Positions 34,742 through 44,813 of a stretch of DNA of 64,000 bases are shown piece by piece; within the stretch, counting starts at the first letter, position 1, and every line of letters begins with the position of its first letter. The notes beneath the pieces are model-generated. The model ran no database searches, was not told the DNA's origin, and saw nothing but the letters and a program-made list of their open reading frames with translations. The position numbers were made by a program, and so were the translations under genes. This DNA is from Bacteroidota bacterium (GTDB lineage: Bacteria > Bacteroidota > Bacteroidia > Chitinophagales > Saprospiraceae): contig JAAEZH010000002.1 of NCBI GenBank assembly GCA_018222965.1, forward strand, positions 1-64,000, given 5' to 3'.

Positions 34742-35011
34742 TAGGGAAGGCCCATTTTATTTGCTTCATTTACCCCATCTTGTTTTTTTCTGAAATTTTA
34801 TTAAATTAAGTAACAGGAAATTTTATCCTTCATCGCCTTTATTTGGCTACATATTCCTATTTTTACCAAACTCCAGGAGAATAAGCATACCCCTTCTATT
34901 CTTGCTTCTCCATTCAACATCTAGCCCTTATATTAAATCTGGCAATAGTTACCTTCCTATTGACCAAGACTCAAATGGTATCGCTCCGTTTGGCAATTAA
35001 CTAATTAACAA

Positions 35012-38000
35012 ATGACCATGAACAAAAACCTTTTACACACGGCACTGCTTTTATTTTGTTCTTTCAATCTGTTTGCTCAATTTGAGTTAAACTTTAATGG
35101 AATGCCTCCTGCTTGTAACGGCGGGTCAAATGGCTTCATTACTGTTTTGCCGGAGGGTGGTACTCCTCCCTACAGCTATCAGTGGAACACAGGTGCCAAT
35201 ACACAACAAATTTCAAATGTCGTTGCAGGTACCTACCTGGTTACGGTAACAGATGATACAGATGTCTCCGTAAGTGGTATGTACATGCTGATCGATAATC
35301 CGGTATTAGAGGTCACCGCATCCGCATTGGATTCCTGTAATACGCCCACAACGCTTTATGCCACTCCTTCCGGAGGTTCAGCGCCTTACTTTTTTCAATG
35401 GTCTGGCGGGCCAACCGGTGATACCCTGAATAATGTGCCTCCCGGCATGTATTGCGTTACCCTCACAGATGATAACCTCTGTACTGTTACCGATTGCATC
35501 ACCATCGCAAATGAGCTTGAAGTAGATCTGGACTACCAGCAAATCAGTTGTGCTAATATCTGTGATGGCTATATTCTGGCATTGCCTTCCGGCGGTACGC
35601 CTCCTTATACTTATTTGTGGAATGAAGGTTTTACAGATCCACTCGTTGAGTACCTGCACCCGGGCTTATATACCGTTACGGTAACAGATGCCAATGGTTG
35701 TATGAATTCAGCCAGTGTAGACATTTTTGCTCCCCCGGAAATTGAAATAGACATCAACGCGCCAATACTTCCCTGTGGAGCCGGAAGTGTTGGTACGGCA
35801 ACCGCAATTATATCAGGTGGTGTCCCGCCTTATTCTTTCCAGTGGAGCAACGGGCAATCTGATCTCACTGCTACAGGTCTTACTCCTGGAGAAACGTATA
35901 CTTTAACGGTTGTCGATGCCAACTTCTGTCTGGCAAATGCACAGGTGACCATTGAAACGGAAACAGATATTGCAGTTGCTGTATTTACTACAGACGCGGT
36001 TTGTGGTTCGCCAATGGGAGGTTCTGCCTTTGCCATGGCTACCGACGGAACACCTCCTTATACTTTTGACTGGAGCAACGGGGGTTCCGGAATCTCCATC
36101 ACCAATCTGGAAGCCGGTGAGTACACAGTAACCGTAACAGATCTGAATGGATGTATTGGAGTCGCTTCCGGTATTGTAGAAGATGCGCCGGCCAATATTG
36201 ATCTTAGCTTTACTTATGAATATGCCACTGCTTGCGATGCAAACGATGGAGCTATCATTGTATCTGCAGTAGGCGGGACCCCGCCATACACTTACCTCTG
36301 GGATAATGGGATAACCTCAGATACTCTCGATGGCATTAACTCCGGCATTTACTTTGTCACAGTCACCGATTCGAATGATTGTCCGGTAACCGGATTTGCC
36401 GAACTGACCAATGATAACCTGTTGGCAGTAGAAATTATCGCAGCAGGCAATTGCGAAGGCGACAATACCCTTTCGGCGGAAGCCCCTTCAGGCATGCCAC
36501 CGCTCCAGTATGAATGGAGCACTGGTGATAATACAATGACCCTGGAAGATGTAGCCTCCGGAACATACAGTGTAACGGTGGAAGATGCATCTGGTTGCAT
36601 TGGTGTGGATACCATCGACCTCGACCTGGATCCCCTGCCGGAAATAGAAGTGCAGGGCTTCAATACCAATTGCTTTGGCGAGGACGAAGGAGCAGTGGAA
36701 GTGACCACACCCGTACCTGCCAGTGATTATGGCATACTCTGGAATACAGGAGATACGACAGCTCTTGTTGAAAATCTGGAACCTGGTGATTATTCCGTTA
36801 TCGTGACTAACATTCTAACGGGTTGTTTTGCAACAGATACAGTAGCCCTGTCTGAACCAGACAGTCTGTATGCTTTGATGACAGGTGTGGATCTCCTTTG
36901 CAATGGAGATAGTACCGGGTCTGTTCAAATCGAAGCATTTGGAGGTACTCCTCCTTATGTTTTGCTAATCAATGGAACCGATGTTTCTGCAACTGGCGGT
37001 TTGTCTGATTTGCCTTCCGGCGAATATATCGGCGAGGTAATTGATGACAATGGCTGTATAGCAAATACGCTGATTACTCTGGAAGAACCAGATTCTCTGG
37101 ATATTAATTTGATTCCGGATACGCCCAATTGTGAAGCCGGACAGGACGGATCCATCACCGCTGAAGTGATGGGGGGCACGCCTCCTTATAGCTATTCTTG
37201 GAATACAGGAGATTCCGACGATACCGTGGAAGGCTTAATGGCGGGCACTTATAGTGTAACCATTACAGATGCCAATGATTGTGAAGCGGTTGCAAGTATT
37301 GACCTGCCAGATGGTATTTCTCCCAATGTTACAATTATCACAAATTCTCCTACTTGTAACGGGGATTCGGATGGCAGCTTGTTTGCCATGGCCAGTGGCG
37401 GAAATGCACCTTATACCTTCGAATGGTCCAATGGCGTTTCCGGACAATCAAACCCGGATATTCCAGCCGGAATTTATTCGGTTACAGTTACAGATGCCAA
37501 TAATTGTGAAGTGGTCGAAATGGTAGAGCTTTCTGCCCCGGATGCTATTGAGATCAATATAATGGTGGATGTACAACCCTGTGAAGATATTGCCGGCGGA
37601 CAAGTCAGTGCAACGGTAAGCGGTGGTATGCCGGATTATTCCTACCTCTGGTCCAACGGAGAAACAACACCGGTAATCACGGATTTAATGGCTGGTACAT
37701 ACTATCTGACAGTAACAGATGTAAATGGATGTGAGGCAATTGATTCTGTAGACCTCGAAGCGCTCCCCGGCCTTACAATAGAAATTGAAGCACTGAGTCC
37801 AACCTGTCTGGAAGGCAGTACCGGACAAGCACAGGTAACGGCTACGGGTGGATCTGGAAACTATAGTTATTTATGGAGCAATGGGGAAACCACGGAGGTG
37901 GCCGTATCCCTTCCAGCGGGTACATCTTCTGTTACTGTAACAGATGCAAATGGCTGTACCGGTGAAGGAAGCGTTGAAATAGAGGAAGAAGAAGATCCGC

Positions 38001-39490
38001 TCGATTGCCTGGCGTATATAATAATGCCTATATCGACGGTGGATGGAAGCGACGGTGCTGTTGCGGTAGAAGATCCAATGGATCAACCAGGACCATTTTC
38101 TTACGAATGGAATAACGGAGAAACCACACAGGTGATTTCTGGCTTGCCAGCCGGTATTTATGAGGTAACGGTAACGGATGATTCTACAGGATGTATATCT
38201 GTTTGCGCTGTCGAACTGATCAATCCGGCTAAAATTGGAGACTTCGTTTGGGATGATTTGGATCATAATGGTCAGCAGGATGCCGGCGAACCTGGTGTTG
38301 AATCCGTAAAAGTAACCCTTACAGGTACCGACATTAATGGCGATATGGTTGAATTGACCATGACGACGGATATTAACGGATCCTTCCTTTTTGATGGCCT
38401 CTTACCAGGCGTTTACAGCCTGGAATTCACCAGTTTGCCTTCCGATTATGAATTTACAATTCCAACCGTTGGTGATCCGGAAATAGATAGCGATGTGATT
38501 TTTGGAGATGGTGGAACCGCTATGATAGTCCTTAATCCAGGCGATTGCAGGCTGGATATAGATGCAGGGATTTACATTGAATGTATCAACTTCACGGATC
38601 CCGGAGTGATCGAAGGCGATGAATACTTATGTGGCCCGGGCAATGATCCTGGTCCGATAACGGAAGTAATACCCCCTTCTGGCGGGGTAGGAGCCATCGA
38701 ATATCTCTGGATGATGTCTACCGTGAATGGTCCTTTTGATCCCGATACCTGGATTCCTATTCCGAATTCCAATACACCGAATTACGATCCTGGGGTTATT
38801 TATCAGACGACCTATTATGCGCGCTGTGTTCGCCGGGAAGATTGTACCAACTATCTGGAGTCTAACATTATTGTTAAAGAAGTTGGAACAGAAGCAGTAG
38901 CTCACATTACCGACCCGGGTACAGTTTGTGTCAATGATGCAACGCTGATCCAGGGCTTTAACAATGGACCGGGAGCACAATACAGCTGGGACTTTGGCAA
39001 TGATGCAACGCCGGCAACCTCCACATCCCCAAGTGCAGTGGTAACCTGGAGTAGCTTTGGATTAAAAACAATCCATTTGACAGTCCAGAACAATGATTGT
39101 ATTTCTCAGGTTTCACTGGATATTTATGTATCCAACAGTCCGCTTATTTGTCCTTCTAACGTTTCGGATTCTCCAATTGGTACCATCTTCCCGGGTGGGC
39201 CGATTACTGATGAACCGGAAGAACGAGAATTATCTGCCACAGAGGTTTTCAGAGGTGTTAACCTCTATCCGAATCCGGCAAAAGAAGTTTGTTGGCTTTC
39301 GCGTGAAAATGCTTCCACGGAGTGGACTGTGACGCTTACTGATCTATACGGACGACAGTTGAAGCTCACTAACTGGCCTGCGCAAACGGAAAAACTCCAA
39401 TTGGATCTAAACGGTCTAAATAATGGTGTCTTTCTGTTAACTATTAAAGATGCTTATGGAAGGCAGACAAGTCTTCGGTTGATCCGTTAG
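35012..39490 (+). CDS. Giant SprB-repeat adhesin with SdrD-B, PKD and T9SS type A sorting domain (paralogue B)
   Basis: A 1492-residue secreted surface protein with the same order of domains as 15310-19791. Signal peptide MTMNKNLLHTALLLFCSFNLFAQ (ATG 35012 or the internal ATG at 35018). About fourteen SprB repeats (30-1068), each ending VTVTDANGC or a variant. Then SdrD-B-like DDLDHNGQQDAGEPG (from about 1071), an Ig-like domain with VRREDCTNYLESNIIVK, a PKD-like domain with YSWDFGNDATPATST (about 1296-1372), and the type A sorting domain (from about 1415: LYPNPAKE, LTDLYGRQLKL, GVFLLTIKD). Like SprB it probably acts in surface adhesion or gliding, but no SprC/SprD/SprF partner lies next to it. 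A terminator follows at 39514. Confidence 0.92.
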   Translation: MTMNKNLLHTALLLFCSFNLFAQFELNFNGMPPACNGGSNGFITVLPEGGTPPYSYQWNTGANTQQISNVVAGTYLVTVTDDTDVSVSGMYMLIDNPVLEVTASALDSCNTPTTLYATPSGGSAPYFFQWSGGPTGDTLNNVPPGMYCVTLTDDNLCTVTDCITIANELEVDLDYQQISCANICDGYILALPSGGTPPYTYLWNEGFTDPLVEYLHPGLYTVTVTDANGCMNSASVDIFAPPEIEIDINAPILPCGAGSVGTATAIISGGVPPYSFQWSNGQSDLTATGLTPGETYTLTVVDANFCLANAQVTIETETDIAVAVFTTDAVCGSPMGGSAFAMATDGTPPYTFDWSNGGSGISITNLEAGEYTVTVTDLNGCIGVASGIVEDAPANIDLSFTYEYATACDANDGAIIVSAVGGTPPYTYLWDNGITSDTLDGINSGIYFVTVTDSNDCPVTGFAELTNDNLLAVEIIAAGNCEGDNTLSAEAPSGMPPLQYEWSTGDNTMTLEDVASGTYSVTVEDASGCIGVDTIDLDLDPLPEIEVQGFNTNCFGEDEGAVEVTTPVPASDYGILWNTGDTTALVENLEPGDYSVIVTNILTGCFATDTVALSEPDSLYALMTGVDLLCNGDSTGSVQIEAFGGTPPYVLLINGTDVSATGGLSDLPSGEYIGEVIDDNGCIANTLITLEEPDSLDINLIPDTPNCEAGQDGSITAEVMGGTPPYSYSWNTGDSDDTVEGLMAGTYSVTITDANDCEAVASIDLPDGISPNVTIITNSPTCNGDSDGSLFAMASGGNAPYTFEWSNGVSGQSNPDIPAGIYSVTVTDANNCEVVEMVELSAPDAIEINIMVDVQPCEDIAGGQVSATVSGGMPDYSYLWSNGETTPVITDLMAGTYYLTVTDVNGCEAIDSVDLEALPGLTIEIEALSPTCLEGSTGQAQVTATGGSGNYSYLWSNGETTEVAVSLPAGTSSVTVTDANGCTGEGSVEIEEEEDPLDCLAYIIMPISTVDGSDGAVAVEDPMDQPGPFSYEWNNGETTQVISGLPAGIYEVTVTDDSTGCISVCAVELINPAKIGDFVWDDLDHNGQQDAGEPGVESVKVTLTGTDINGDMVELTMTTDINGSFLFDGLLPGVYSLEFTSLPSDYEFTIPTVGDPEIDSDVIFGDGGTAMIVLNPGDCRLDIDAGIYIECINFTDPGVIEGDEYLCGPGNDPGPITEVIPPSGGVGAIEYLWMMSTVNGPFDPDTWIPIPNSNTPNYDPGVIYQTTYYARCVRREDCTNYLESNIIVKEVGTEAVAHITDPGTVCVNDATLIQGFNNGPGAQYSWDFGNDATPATSTSPSAVVTWSSFGLKTIHLTVQNNDCISQVSLDIYVSNSPLICPSNVSDSPIGTIFPGGPITDEPEERELSATEVFRGVNLYPNPAKEVCWLSRENASTEWTVTLTDLYGRQLKLTNWPAQTEKLQLDLNGLNNGVFLLTIKDAYGRQTSLRLIR

Positions 39491-39513
39491 ACCCTGTCCT
39501 AATGATAAGAATG

Positions 39514-39550
39514 AAAGCCGGTATAGCATCAACCTATACCGGCTTTTTTC
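39514..39550 (+). terminator. Intrinsic terminator of SprB adhesin B
   Basis: AAAGCCGGTATAG and CTATACCGGCTTT form a perfect 13-bp stem around CATCAAC, followed by TTTTCTG. Confidence 0.9.
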
Positions 39551-39755
39551 TGTAGTTATGAATAAGAAACCAACGGAGTTGTTGGAAACTATTCAAGAAA
39601 TTATTTGTTTGTATGAAATATTCGCAATAGTATTGTAATTCTGAAACGAATCTTATGTCTGTTTCCCTAATCAAAAATCAGTGCGTATTTATATCAGGCG
39701 GCTCCTGTATTTGCTGTTTGTATATAATGGATTGATCCCGGGAAACGGTGCTTAC

Positions 39756-39789
39756 AAAGCCTTTTTGGGGATGTCTCTAAAAAGGCTTT
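39756..39789 (+). promoter_or_regulatory. Hairpin in cysH leader
   Basis: AAAGCCTTTTT and AAAAAGGCTTT form a perfect 11-bp stem with a 12-nt loop, ending about 16 nt before the likely cysH ATG at 39806. It overlaps a possible TTG start at 39788, which makes that start unlikely. It could be an attenuator or an RNA-stability element; TTTGTTATTT follows it. Confidence 0.45.
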
Positions 39790-39805
39790 GTTATTTAAAC
39801 ATTCG

Positions 39806-40591
39806 ATGAAAATCAAAATCATGGATCAGCAAGAAAACCACTCGGTTATACTGGAAGAGGTACTCCCTAAGCCTTTGCGGGAGAAAATCTCCCATCATCT
39901 TGACTATGAAGGCGATTTACACGATCCGGATCATTTGAACGCAGTCTTTACGCCGCTTTCCTTCCGGGAAAGGATTCACCTGCTGTATGCTTATTTCAAA
40001 CAAGAGGAAGTATTGCTGACTTCCAGCTTCGGCACAAATTCTGCTTTTTTATTGTACCTGGTATCACAAATGCGACCCACACAGCCTGTGCATTTTATCG
40101 ATACCTTATTTCACTTTCCGGAGACCATTAACTACAAAAACACACTGGCTGATTTTCTGAATATTCGAGTAATTGACGTATTACCCGCCCCGGAGGACCA
40201 CGAAAGATCCCGTGACCAGCAATTGTGGAAAGCTGCTCCGGATGCCTGTTGCGGAATAAATAAGGTGCAACCTCTTGATAAAGTCAAACGCAACCATAAG
40301 ATTTGGTTTTCCGGAGTACTCGGGTTTCAAACTGCTTTTAGAGCAGGATTAAATGTGTTTGAAAAACAAGGGGATATCCTAAAATTCCACCCGCTTGTCG
40401 ATATAACAGAAGAGCAGTTTTTGAAAGAGTACCAGGCGGCTAATTTGCCGGAGCATCCGCTCAAAGCCTGTGGCTTTGGATCTGTTGGTTGTACCCACTG
40501 TACCCAAAAAGGAGAGGGGCGCAGCGGCCGCTGGGCCGAAAAAGATAAATCGGAATGTGGCCTGCATCCCGGTTATTTTGACAAAAAATAA
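39806..40591 (+). CDS. cysH: Phosphoadenylyl-sulfate (APS/PAPS) reductase, CysH family
   Basis: A 261-residue cytosolic reductase of the sulfate assimilation pathway that reduces adenylyl-sulfate or PAPS to sulfite. PP-loop-like nucleotide site: VLLTSSFGTNSAFLLYL. The CC and CxxC pattern needed for a [4Fe-4S] cluster is present (DACCGINKVQPL; GCTHCTQKGEG), which favours APS as substrate; the C-terminal ECGLH gives the catalytic cysteine. Start: ATG 39806 (MKIKIMDQQ) or 39821 (MDQQENHSV) rather than the upstream TTG. No cysD, cysN or sulfite reductase gene is adjacent. A leader hairpin precedes it. Confidence 0.92.
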   Translation: MKIKIMDQQENHSVILEEVLPKPLREKISHHLDYEGDLHDPDHLNAVFTPLSFRERIHLLYAYFKQEEVLLTSSFGTNSAFLLYLVSQMRPTQPVHFIDTLFHFPETINYKNTLADFLNIRVIDVLPAPEDHERSRDQQLWKAAPDACCGINKVQPLDKVKRNHKIWFSGVLGFQTAFRAGLNVFEKQGDILKFHPLVDITEEQFLKEYQAANLPEHPLKACGFGSVGCTHCTQKGEGRSGRWAEKDKSECGLHPGYFDKK

Positions 40592-40637
40592 TGTGGTTTT
40601 GCTGATTTGGGAGGTATCTCAAATTGATTTCTGTTTT

Positions 40638-40656
40638 TTCAACCTGTCAGGTTGAA
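40638..40656. repeat. CCTGTCAGG-type palindrome
   Basis: TTCAACCTG-T-CAGGTTGAA, perfect 9-bp arms, in the 166-bp gap between cysH and the CAP-domain gene, flanked by T tracts. Similar CCTG-N-CAGG palindromes occur at 56020-56054 and 56062-56079. Confidence 0.6.
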
Positions 40657-40692
40657 GGATTTTTCCTCCCGCATACGAATTTGAATCCAGCA

Positions 40693-40746
40693 ATCGTTTT
40701 AACCCCAAAGCACTTCGCTTAGGGTATAACTCCTAACGAAAACGAT
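40693..40746 (+). promoter_or_regulatory. Possible structured leader of CAP-domain lipoprotein gene
   Basis: ATCGTTTT (40693-40700) and AAAACGAT (40739-40746) enclose an inner stem-loop (ACCC..AAGC-ACTTC-GCTT..GGGT). It ends 11 nt before the ATG at 40758. Reported as structure only. Confidence 0.3.
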
Positions 40747-40757
40747 CACCTCTACCT

Positions 40758-41240
40758 ATGCGCATGACAATCCTGTTTTCCCTAATTGCCCTCTTCTCTT
40801 GTCAGACGACAAACATAGCAGATGTTGAACCTGTTTCCGACAGCTTCAAACAAGAAATGCTGTATCTTGTAAATGAAGTCCGCTCGCAAGGATGTACCTG
40901 CGGTGGTACCTTTTTTCCCGCTGTAGCTCCGCTTGACTGGGATCATCAGCTCGAAATGGCAGCTGGTCGCCATGCCGCTGATATGGATGTAAATGGGTTC
41001 TTCTCTCACAAAGGATCTGATGGAACCCGCGTAGCTCAACGCGCAACTGAAGCTGGTTATGTATGGAGTAGTATCGGCGAAAACATTGCCTTTGGTTACC
41101 AATCTGTTGAAATGGCCGTACAGGCATGGATTGACAGTCCCAGCCATTGCGAACTCATGATGTCTCCCGATTTTATAGATATGGGAGCAGCCAGAAGTGG
41201 TACCTATTGGGTGCAAACCTTTGGCCGCACACTGGATTAG
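40758..41240 (+). CDS. CAP-superfamily (SCP/PR-1, YkwD-like) lipoprotein
   Basis: A 160-residue secreted CAP-domain protein with signal MRMTILFSLIALFSC (FSC lipobox-like). The CAP core is recognisable: LVNEVRSQGCTCGG, LDWDHQLEMAAGRHAADM, FFSHKGSDGTRVAQRATEAGY, IGENIAFGYQSVEMAVQAWIDSPSHCELMMSP, MGAARSGTYWVQTFG. The conserved His and Glu positions of CAP proteins (in GRHAAD and IGENIA) are present. Bacterial members have been linked to cell-wall and host contact roles, but their biochemical activity is unclear. Confidence 0.87.
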   Translation: MRMTILFSLIALFSCQTTNIADVEPVSDSFKQEMLYLVNEVRSQGCTCGGTFFPAVAPLDWDHQLEMAAGRHAADMDVNGFFSHKGSDGTRVAQRATEAGYVWSSIGENIAFGYQSVEMAVQAWIDSPSHCELMMSPDFIDMGAARSGTYWVQTFGRTLD

Positions 41241-41322
41241 TAACAACTAATTTACTATCTTCCCGCTAACTAAGCCCGCCCTGCCGAATCAGCCTTAACA
41301 CACTGAAAAAACGCCTGCATTT

Positions 41323-44300
41323 ATGCCAGACGGTATCAAGCAATTCGACAAGATAATGGTGGCCAACCGGGGAGAAATCGCTATCCGGGTTCTACGAGCT
41401 GCCTCCGAACTTCAAATCAGGACCGTAGCAATTTACACCTACGAAGATCGCTATTCCCTCCACCGTTTTAAAGCCGATGAAAGTTATCAAATCGGCAAAA
41501 AAGATGATCCTTTAAAGCCTTATTTGGACGTCGAAGAAATCCTTCGCGTAGCCAAAGTGCAAGGAGTGCAGGCCATTCATCCCGGTTATGGGTTCTTATC
41601 GGAAAACGTAAACTTCGCCCGACGCTGCCGGGACGAAGGCATCGTCTTTATCGGGCCCAGCCCGGAAACGATGGAGCGACTTGGTGATAAGGTGGCCGCT
41701 AAAGAATTGGGCCGCGAATTGGAGGTCCCCATGATTGAGGGGTCTCTTGAGCCGCTGGTAAACATAGATATTGCTTTAAAGGAAGCAGAACGGATTGGGT
41801 ACCCGGTCATGGTGAAAGCCGCTTCCGGTGGTGGCGGACGCGGCATGCGTGTAGTGCATAGTGCCGGTGAATTGAAAACGGAATACGAGGAAGCCCGGGG
41901 CGAAGCCAAAACCGCATTTGGGGATGATACCGTTTTTCTTGAAAAATACGTGGAAAACCCAAAGCACATCGAAGTGCAACTGCTGGGAGACCAACACGGG
42001 AATCTGATCCATCTTTACGAACGCGACTGTTCCGTGCAACGCCGGTTCCAAAAGGTGGTTGAAATTGCTCCCTGTCTCACCATTTCCCAATCGACCAAAG
42101 ACAAACTATACGAATATGCAACCCGCCTGGGAAATGCAGTAAACTACAGTGCCGCCGGCACCGTAGAGTTTCTGGTTGACGCCGATGAAAATATCTATTT
42201 CATTGAGGTTAACCCACGTATCCAGGTTGAACATACGATCACAGAAGAAGTAACCGGCGTCGATATCGTCCGATCACAGATCCTTGTGTGTATGGGCCAC
42301 CAATTGGGCGATCCTACCCTGCGCATCAGCGATCAAAGCGATGTAACTGTATCAGGATATGCCATCCAATGCCGGGTGACAACAGAAGATCCGGCCAATG
42401 GATTTAAACCGGATTTTGGAACCCTCATCGCCTACCGGTCTGCCAGTGGCATGGGCATCCGCCTGGATGCAGGAAGTGCTTATCCGGGCGCTCAGATTTC
42501 CCCTTTCTTTGACAGCCTGCTGGTAAAAGTAACTGCCTGGGGGCGTACGATGCGCGGAGCTTCACAACGCTTGCACAGAGCTCTGCGGGAATTTAGGGTG
42601 CGTGGTGTAAAGACAAATGTCGACTTCCTGCTGAACCTGCTTACCAATGAAACCTTTATCAATGGCGAAGCAACCGTAGGATTTATACCAAACAACCCGC
42701 AGTTATTTGATTTGCCCCGTCGAAAAGACCGGGGAACAAAAATGTTGCGGTATCTGGCAAATGTGATCGTAAATGGCAATCCGGATGTGAAGTTTGTCGA
42801 CAAACGCAGACACAAATTCTGGCGGGAACCCCAGGTTCCGGAAATGACACGAGAGAATCGCCCCGACGGATTACGCAAGATTCTGCTGGAAAAAGGACCG
42901 GAAGGATTGGCAGAACACGTGAAAAAAGAAAAGAAAGTCCTCTTTACGGATACGACCTTCCGGGATGCGCACCAGAGCCTTTTGGCCACCCGTATGCGAA
43001 CCTATGACATGATGCAGGTAGCCGAAAGCTTTAATCATCAACATGGTACGGATCTGTTTAGTATGGAAGTATGGGGAGGTGCCACCTTTGATGTAGCGCT
43101 TCGGTTCCTAAAGGAAAGTCCCTGGACAAGGCTGAAGCTTCTGCGCAAAGCCATGCCGGATGTTTGCCTGCAAATGTTGTTGCGGGGGTCTAATGCCGTA
43201 GGGTATACAGCTTATCCGGACAATCTGGTAATCAAATTTGTTGAAGAAGCAGCCGAAAATGGCATTGACATCTTCCGGATATTCGACAGCCTCAATTGGG
43301 TGAAAGCCATGGAGACCAGCATAAAGGCTGTGCGCGAAAGAACCAATTCTGTAGCAGAAGCCTGTATCTGCTACTCAGGGGATCTGACCGACCCGTCTAA
43401 AACCAAATTCACCCTGCCTTATTATGTGGATCTGGCAAAACGGCTGGAAGATGCAGGAGCGCATTTCCTGGCTATCAAGGATATGGCAGGGCTGCTTAAG
43501 CCTCATGCAGCTACAGAATTGATCGGTGCTCTAAAAGAGGCTGTGGATTTACCGATCCACCTCCATACACACGATACATCTTCCGTTCAATCAGCTACTT
43601 ATCTCAGTGCAGTTAATGCCGGAGTGGATGTAGTCGATCTGGCCCTGGCTTCCATGTCAGGCCTGACCAGTCAACCCAACTTCAACTCCGTACTGGCCAT
43701 GTTGAGTGGTAATGAACGGCAACCGGAAATCGACCAGCACAGCCTCAACAGCTTCTCTAATTATTGGGAAGCCGTACGAGAATATTATTACCCATTCGAA
43801 ACAGAATTGCGTGCCGGTACAGCCGAAGTTTATGAAAATGAGATTCCCGGCGGGCAGTACTCCAACCTTCGGCCACAAGCCAGAGGCCTGGGCCTGGAAG
43901 ACCAGTTTGAAACAATCAAGGCAAACTACATCGATGCCAATGCCTTATTAGGCGATCTGATTAAGGTAACACCTTCTTCTAAAGTGGTTGGAGATCTGGC
44001 CATGTTTATGACAGCCAATCGTCTCACAAAAGCAGATGTTTTGGCTAAAGGAAACAGCCTGGCTTTCCCGGATAGTGTTAAAGCACTCATGCGCGGAGAT
44101 TTGGGGCAAATCGATGGCGGCTTCCCGGAATCGATGCAAAAGATGGTTCTAAAAGGGGAGGAGCCCTATACTGATCGCCCCAACGAACACCTCGAACCAA
44201 TTGATTTTGAGGCAGAATTCCCGGCTTTTCAAAAGGAATTTGGCAATCATTATAAGTCTTTCGACTTTCTGTCTTATAAACTTTATCCGGCCGTTTTCAG

Positions 44301-44778
44301 AGACTTTCACGAGCACAATTTGAAACACGGAGTAGTTAGATCGCTACCGAGCCCGGCTTTCTTTTTTGGGCTGGAGCCGAATGAAGAAATCCTCGTGGAG
44401 ATTGAAGCGGGGAAAACCGTAACTGTTAAGTTTATCAATAAATCAGAGCCCAACGAACAGGGACAAAGGCTGGTTTTCTTCCGTCTAAATGGCCAAACAA
44501 GAGCCATACAGGTGCGCGATGAAGGACTGAAGGTGGAGGTTGTTTCAAATAAAAAAGCCGTTTCCGAAAATGAAATTGGAGCCCCGCTTCAAGGCAAATT
44601 ATCCAAGATCCTGGTAAATGAAGGCGATAAGGTCGGCCTCAACGATCCTCTATTTGTCATCGAAGCCATGAAAATGGAAAGCACCATTACTGCATCCGTT
44701 GAAGGTACCGTGAAGAAAATCCATTTGATGGCTAACACCCTGGTAGAACAGGATGATTTAGTGGTGGAACTGGAGTAG
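41323..44778 (+). CDS. pyc: Pyruvate carboxylase
   Basis: An 1151-residue biotin-dependent enzyme making oxaloacetate from pyruvate, bicarbonate and ATP; full length for the single-chain family. Biotin carboxylase (1-460): MVANRGEIAIRVLRAASEL, ATP-grasp glycine loop KAASGGGGRGMRVV, FIEVNPRIQVEHT. Carboxyltransferase (about 540-980): LFTDTTFRDAHQSLLATRMRT, metal site HLHTHDTSSVQSATY. Biotin carboxyl carrier domain at the C-terminus with AMKM, biotinyl Lys1117. This is the anaplerotic route into the TCA cycle and gluconeogenesis. It is followed closely by a separate promoter for the protease gene. Confidence 0.97.
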   Translation: MPDGIKQFDKIMVANRGEIAIRVLRAASELQIRTVAIYTYEDRYSLHRFKADESYQIGKKDDPLKPYLDVEEILRVAKVQGVQAIHPGYGFLSENVNFARRCRDEGIVFIGPSPETMERLGDKVAAKELGRELEVPMIEGSLEPLVNIDIALKEAERIGYPVMVKAASGGGGRGMRVVHSAGELKTEYEEARGEAKTAFGDDTVFLEKYVENPKHIEVQLLGDQHGNLIHLYERDCSVQRRFQKVVEIAPCLTISQSTKDKLYEYATRLGNAVNYSAAGTVEFLVDADENIYFIEVNPRIQVEHTITEEVTGVDIVRSQILVCMGHQLGDPTLRISDQSDVTVSGYAIQCRVTTEDPANGFKPDFGTLIAYRSASGMGIRLDAGSAYPGAQISPFFDSLLVKVTAWGRTMRGASQRLHRALREFRVRGVKTNVDFLLNLLTNETFINGEATVGFIPNNPQLFDLPRRKDRGTKMLRYLANVIVNGNPDVKFVDKRRHKFWREPQVPEMTRENRPDGLRKILLEKGPEGLAEHVKKEKKVLFTDTTFRDAHQSLLATRMRTYDMMQVAESFNHQHGTDLFSMEVWGGATFDVALRFLKESPWTRLKLLRKAMPDVCLQMLLRGSNAVGYTAYPDNLVIKFVEEAAENGIDIFRIFDSLNWVKAMETSIKAVRERTNSVAEACICYSGDLTDPSKTKFTLPYYVDLAKRLEDAGAHFLAIKDMAGLLKPHAATELIGALKEAVDLPIHLHTHDTSSVQSATYLSAVNAGVDVVDLALASMSGLTSQPNFNSVLAMLSGNERQPEIDQHSLNSFSNYWEAVREYYYPFETELRAGTAEVYENEIPGGQYSNLRPQARGLGLEDQFETIKANYIDANALLGDLIKVTPSSKVVGDLAMFMTANRLTKADVLAKGNSLAFPDSVKALMRGDLGQIDGGFPESMQKMVLKGEEPYTDRPNEHLEPIDFEAEFPAFQKEFGNHYKSFDFLSYKLYPAVFRDFHEHNLKHGVVRSLPSPAFFFGLEPNEEILVEIEAGKTVTVKFINKSEPNEQGQRLVFFRLNGQTRAIQVRDEGLKVEVVSNKKAVSENEIGAPLQGKLSKILVNEGDKVGLNDPLFVIEAMKMESTITASVEGTVKKIHLMANTLVEQDDLVVELE

Positions 44779-44813
44779 GACCTAATGGGGTTTTTAGAGA
44801 AGGAGGAAATTCG

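Larger units (their letters stand above)
34375..35011. other. 637-bp intergenic region with repeated motif and hairpins
   Basis: No supported gene. It holds two exact copies of ATATGTTCATGGGATTATAA (34556-34575 and 34675-34694), two terminator-like hairpins (34578-34616 and 34710-34741), smaller hairpins in between (AAAAAGCG/CGCTTTTT near 34617-34647; AATCAG/CTGATT near 34649-34667) and an AT-rich leader to the adhesin start. A 60-codon open frame (34512-34694) ends in the second repeat. Confidence 0.6.

Noticed and set aside
39640-39800. SAM-type riboswitch before cysH
   Set aside because: A GGTGCTTA segment recalls part of SAM-I, but the remaining conserved blocks and pairing are missing; only the hairpin is reported.
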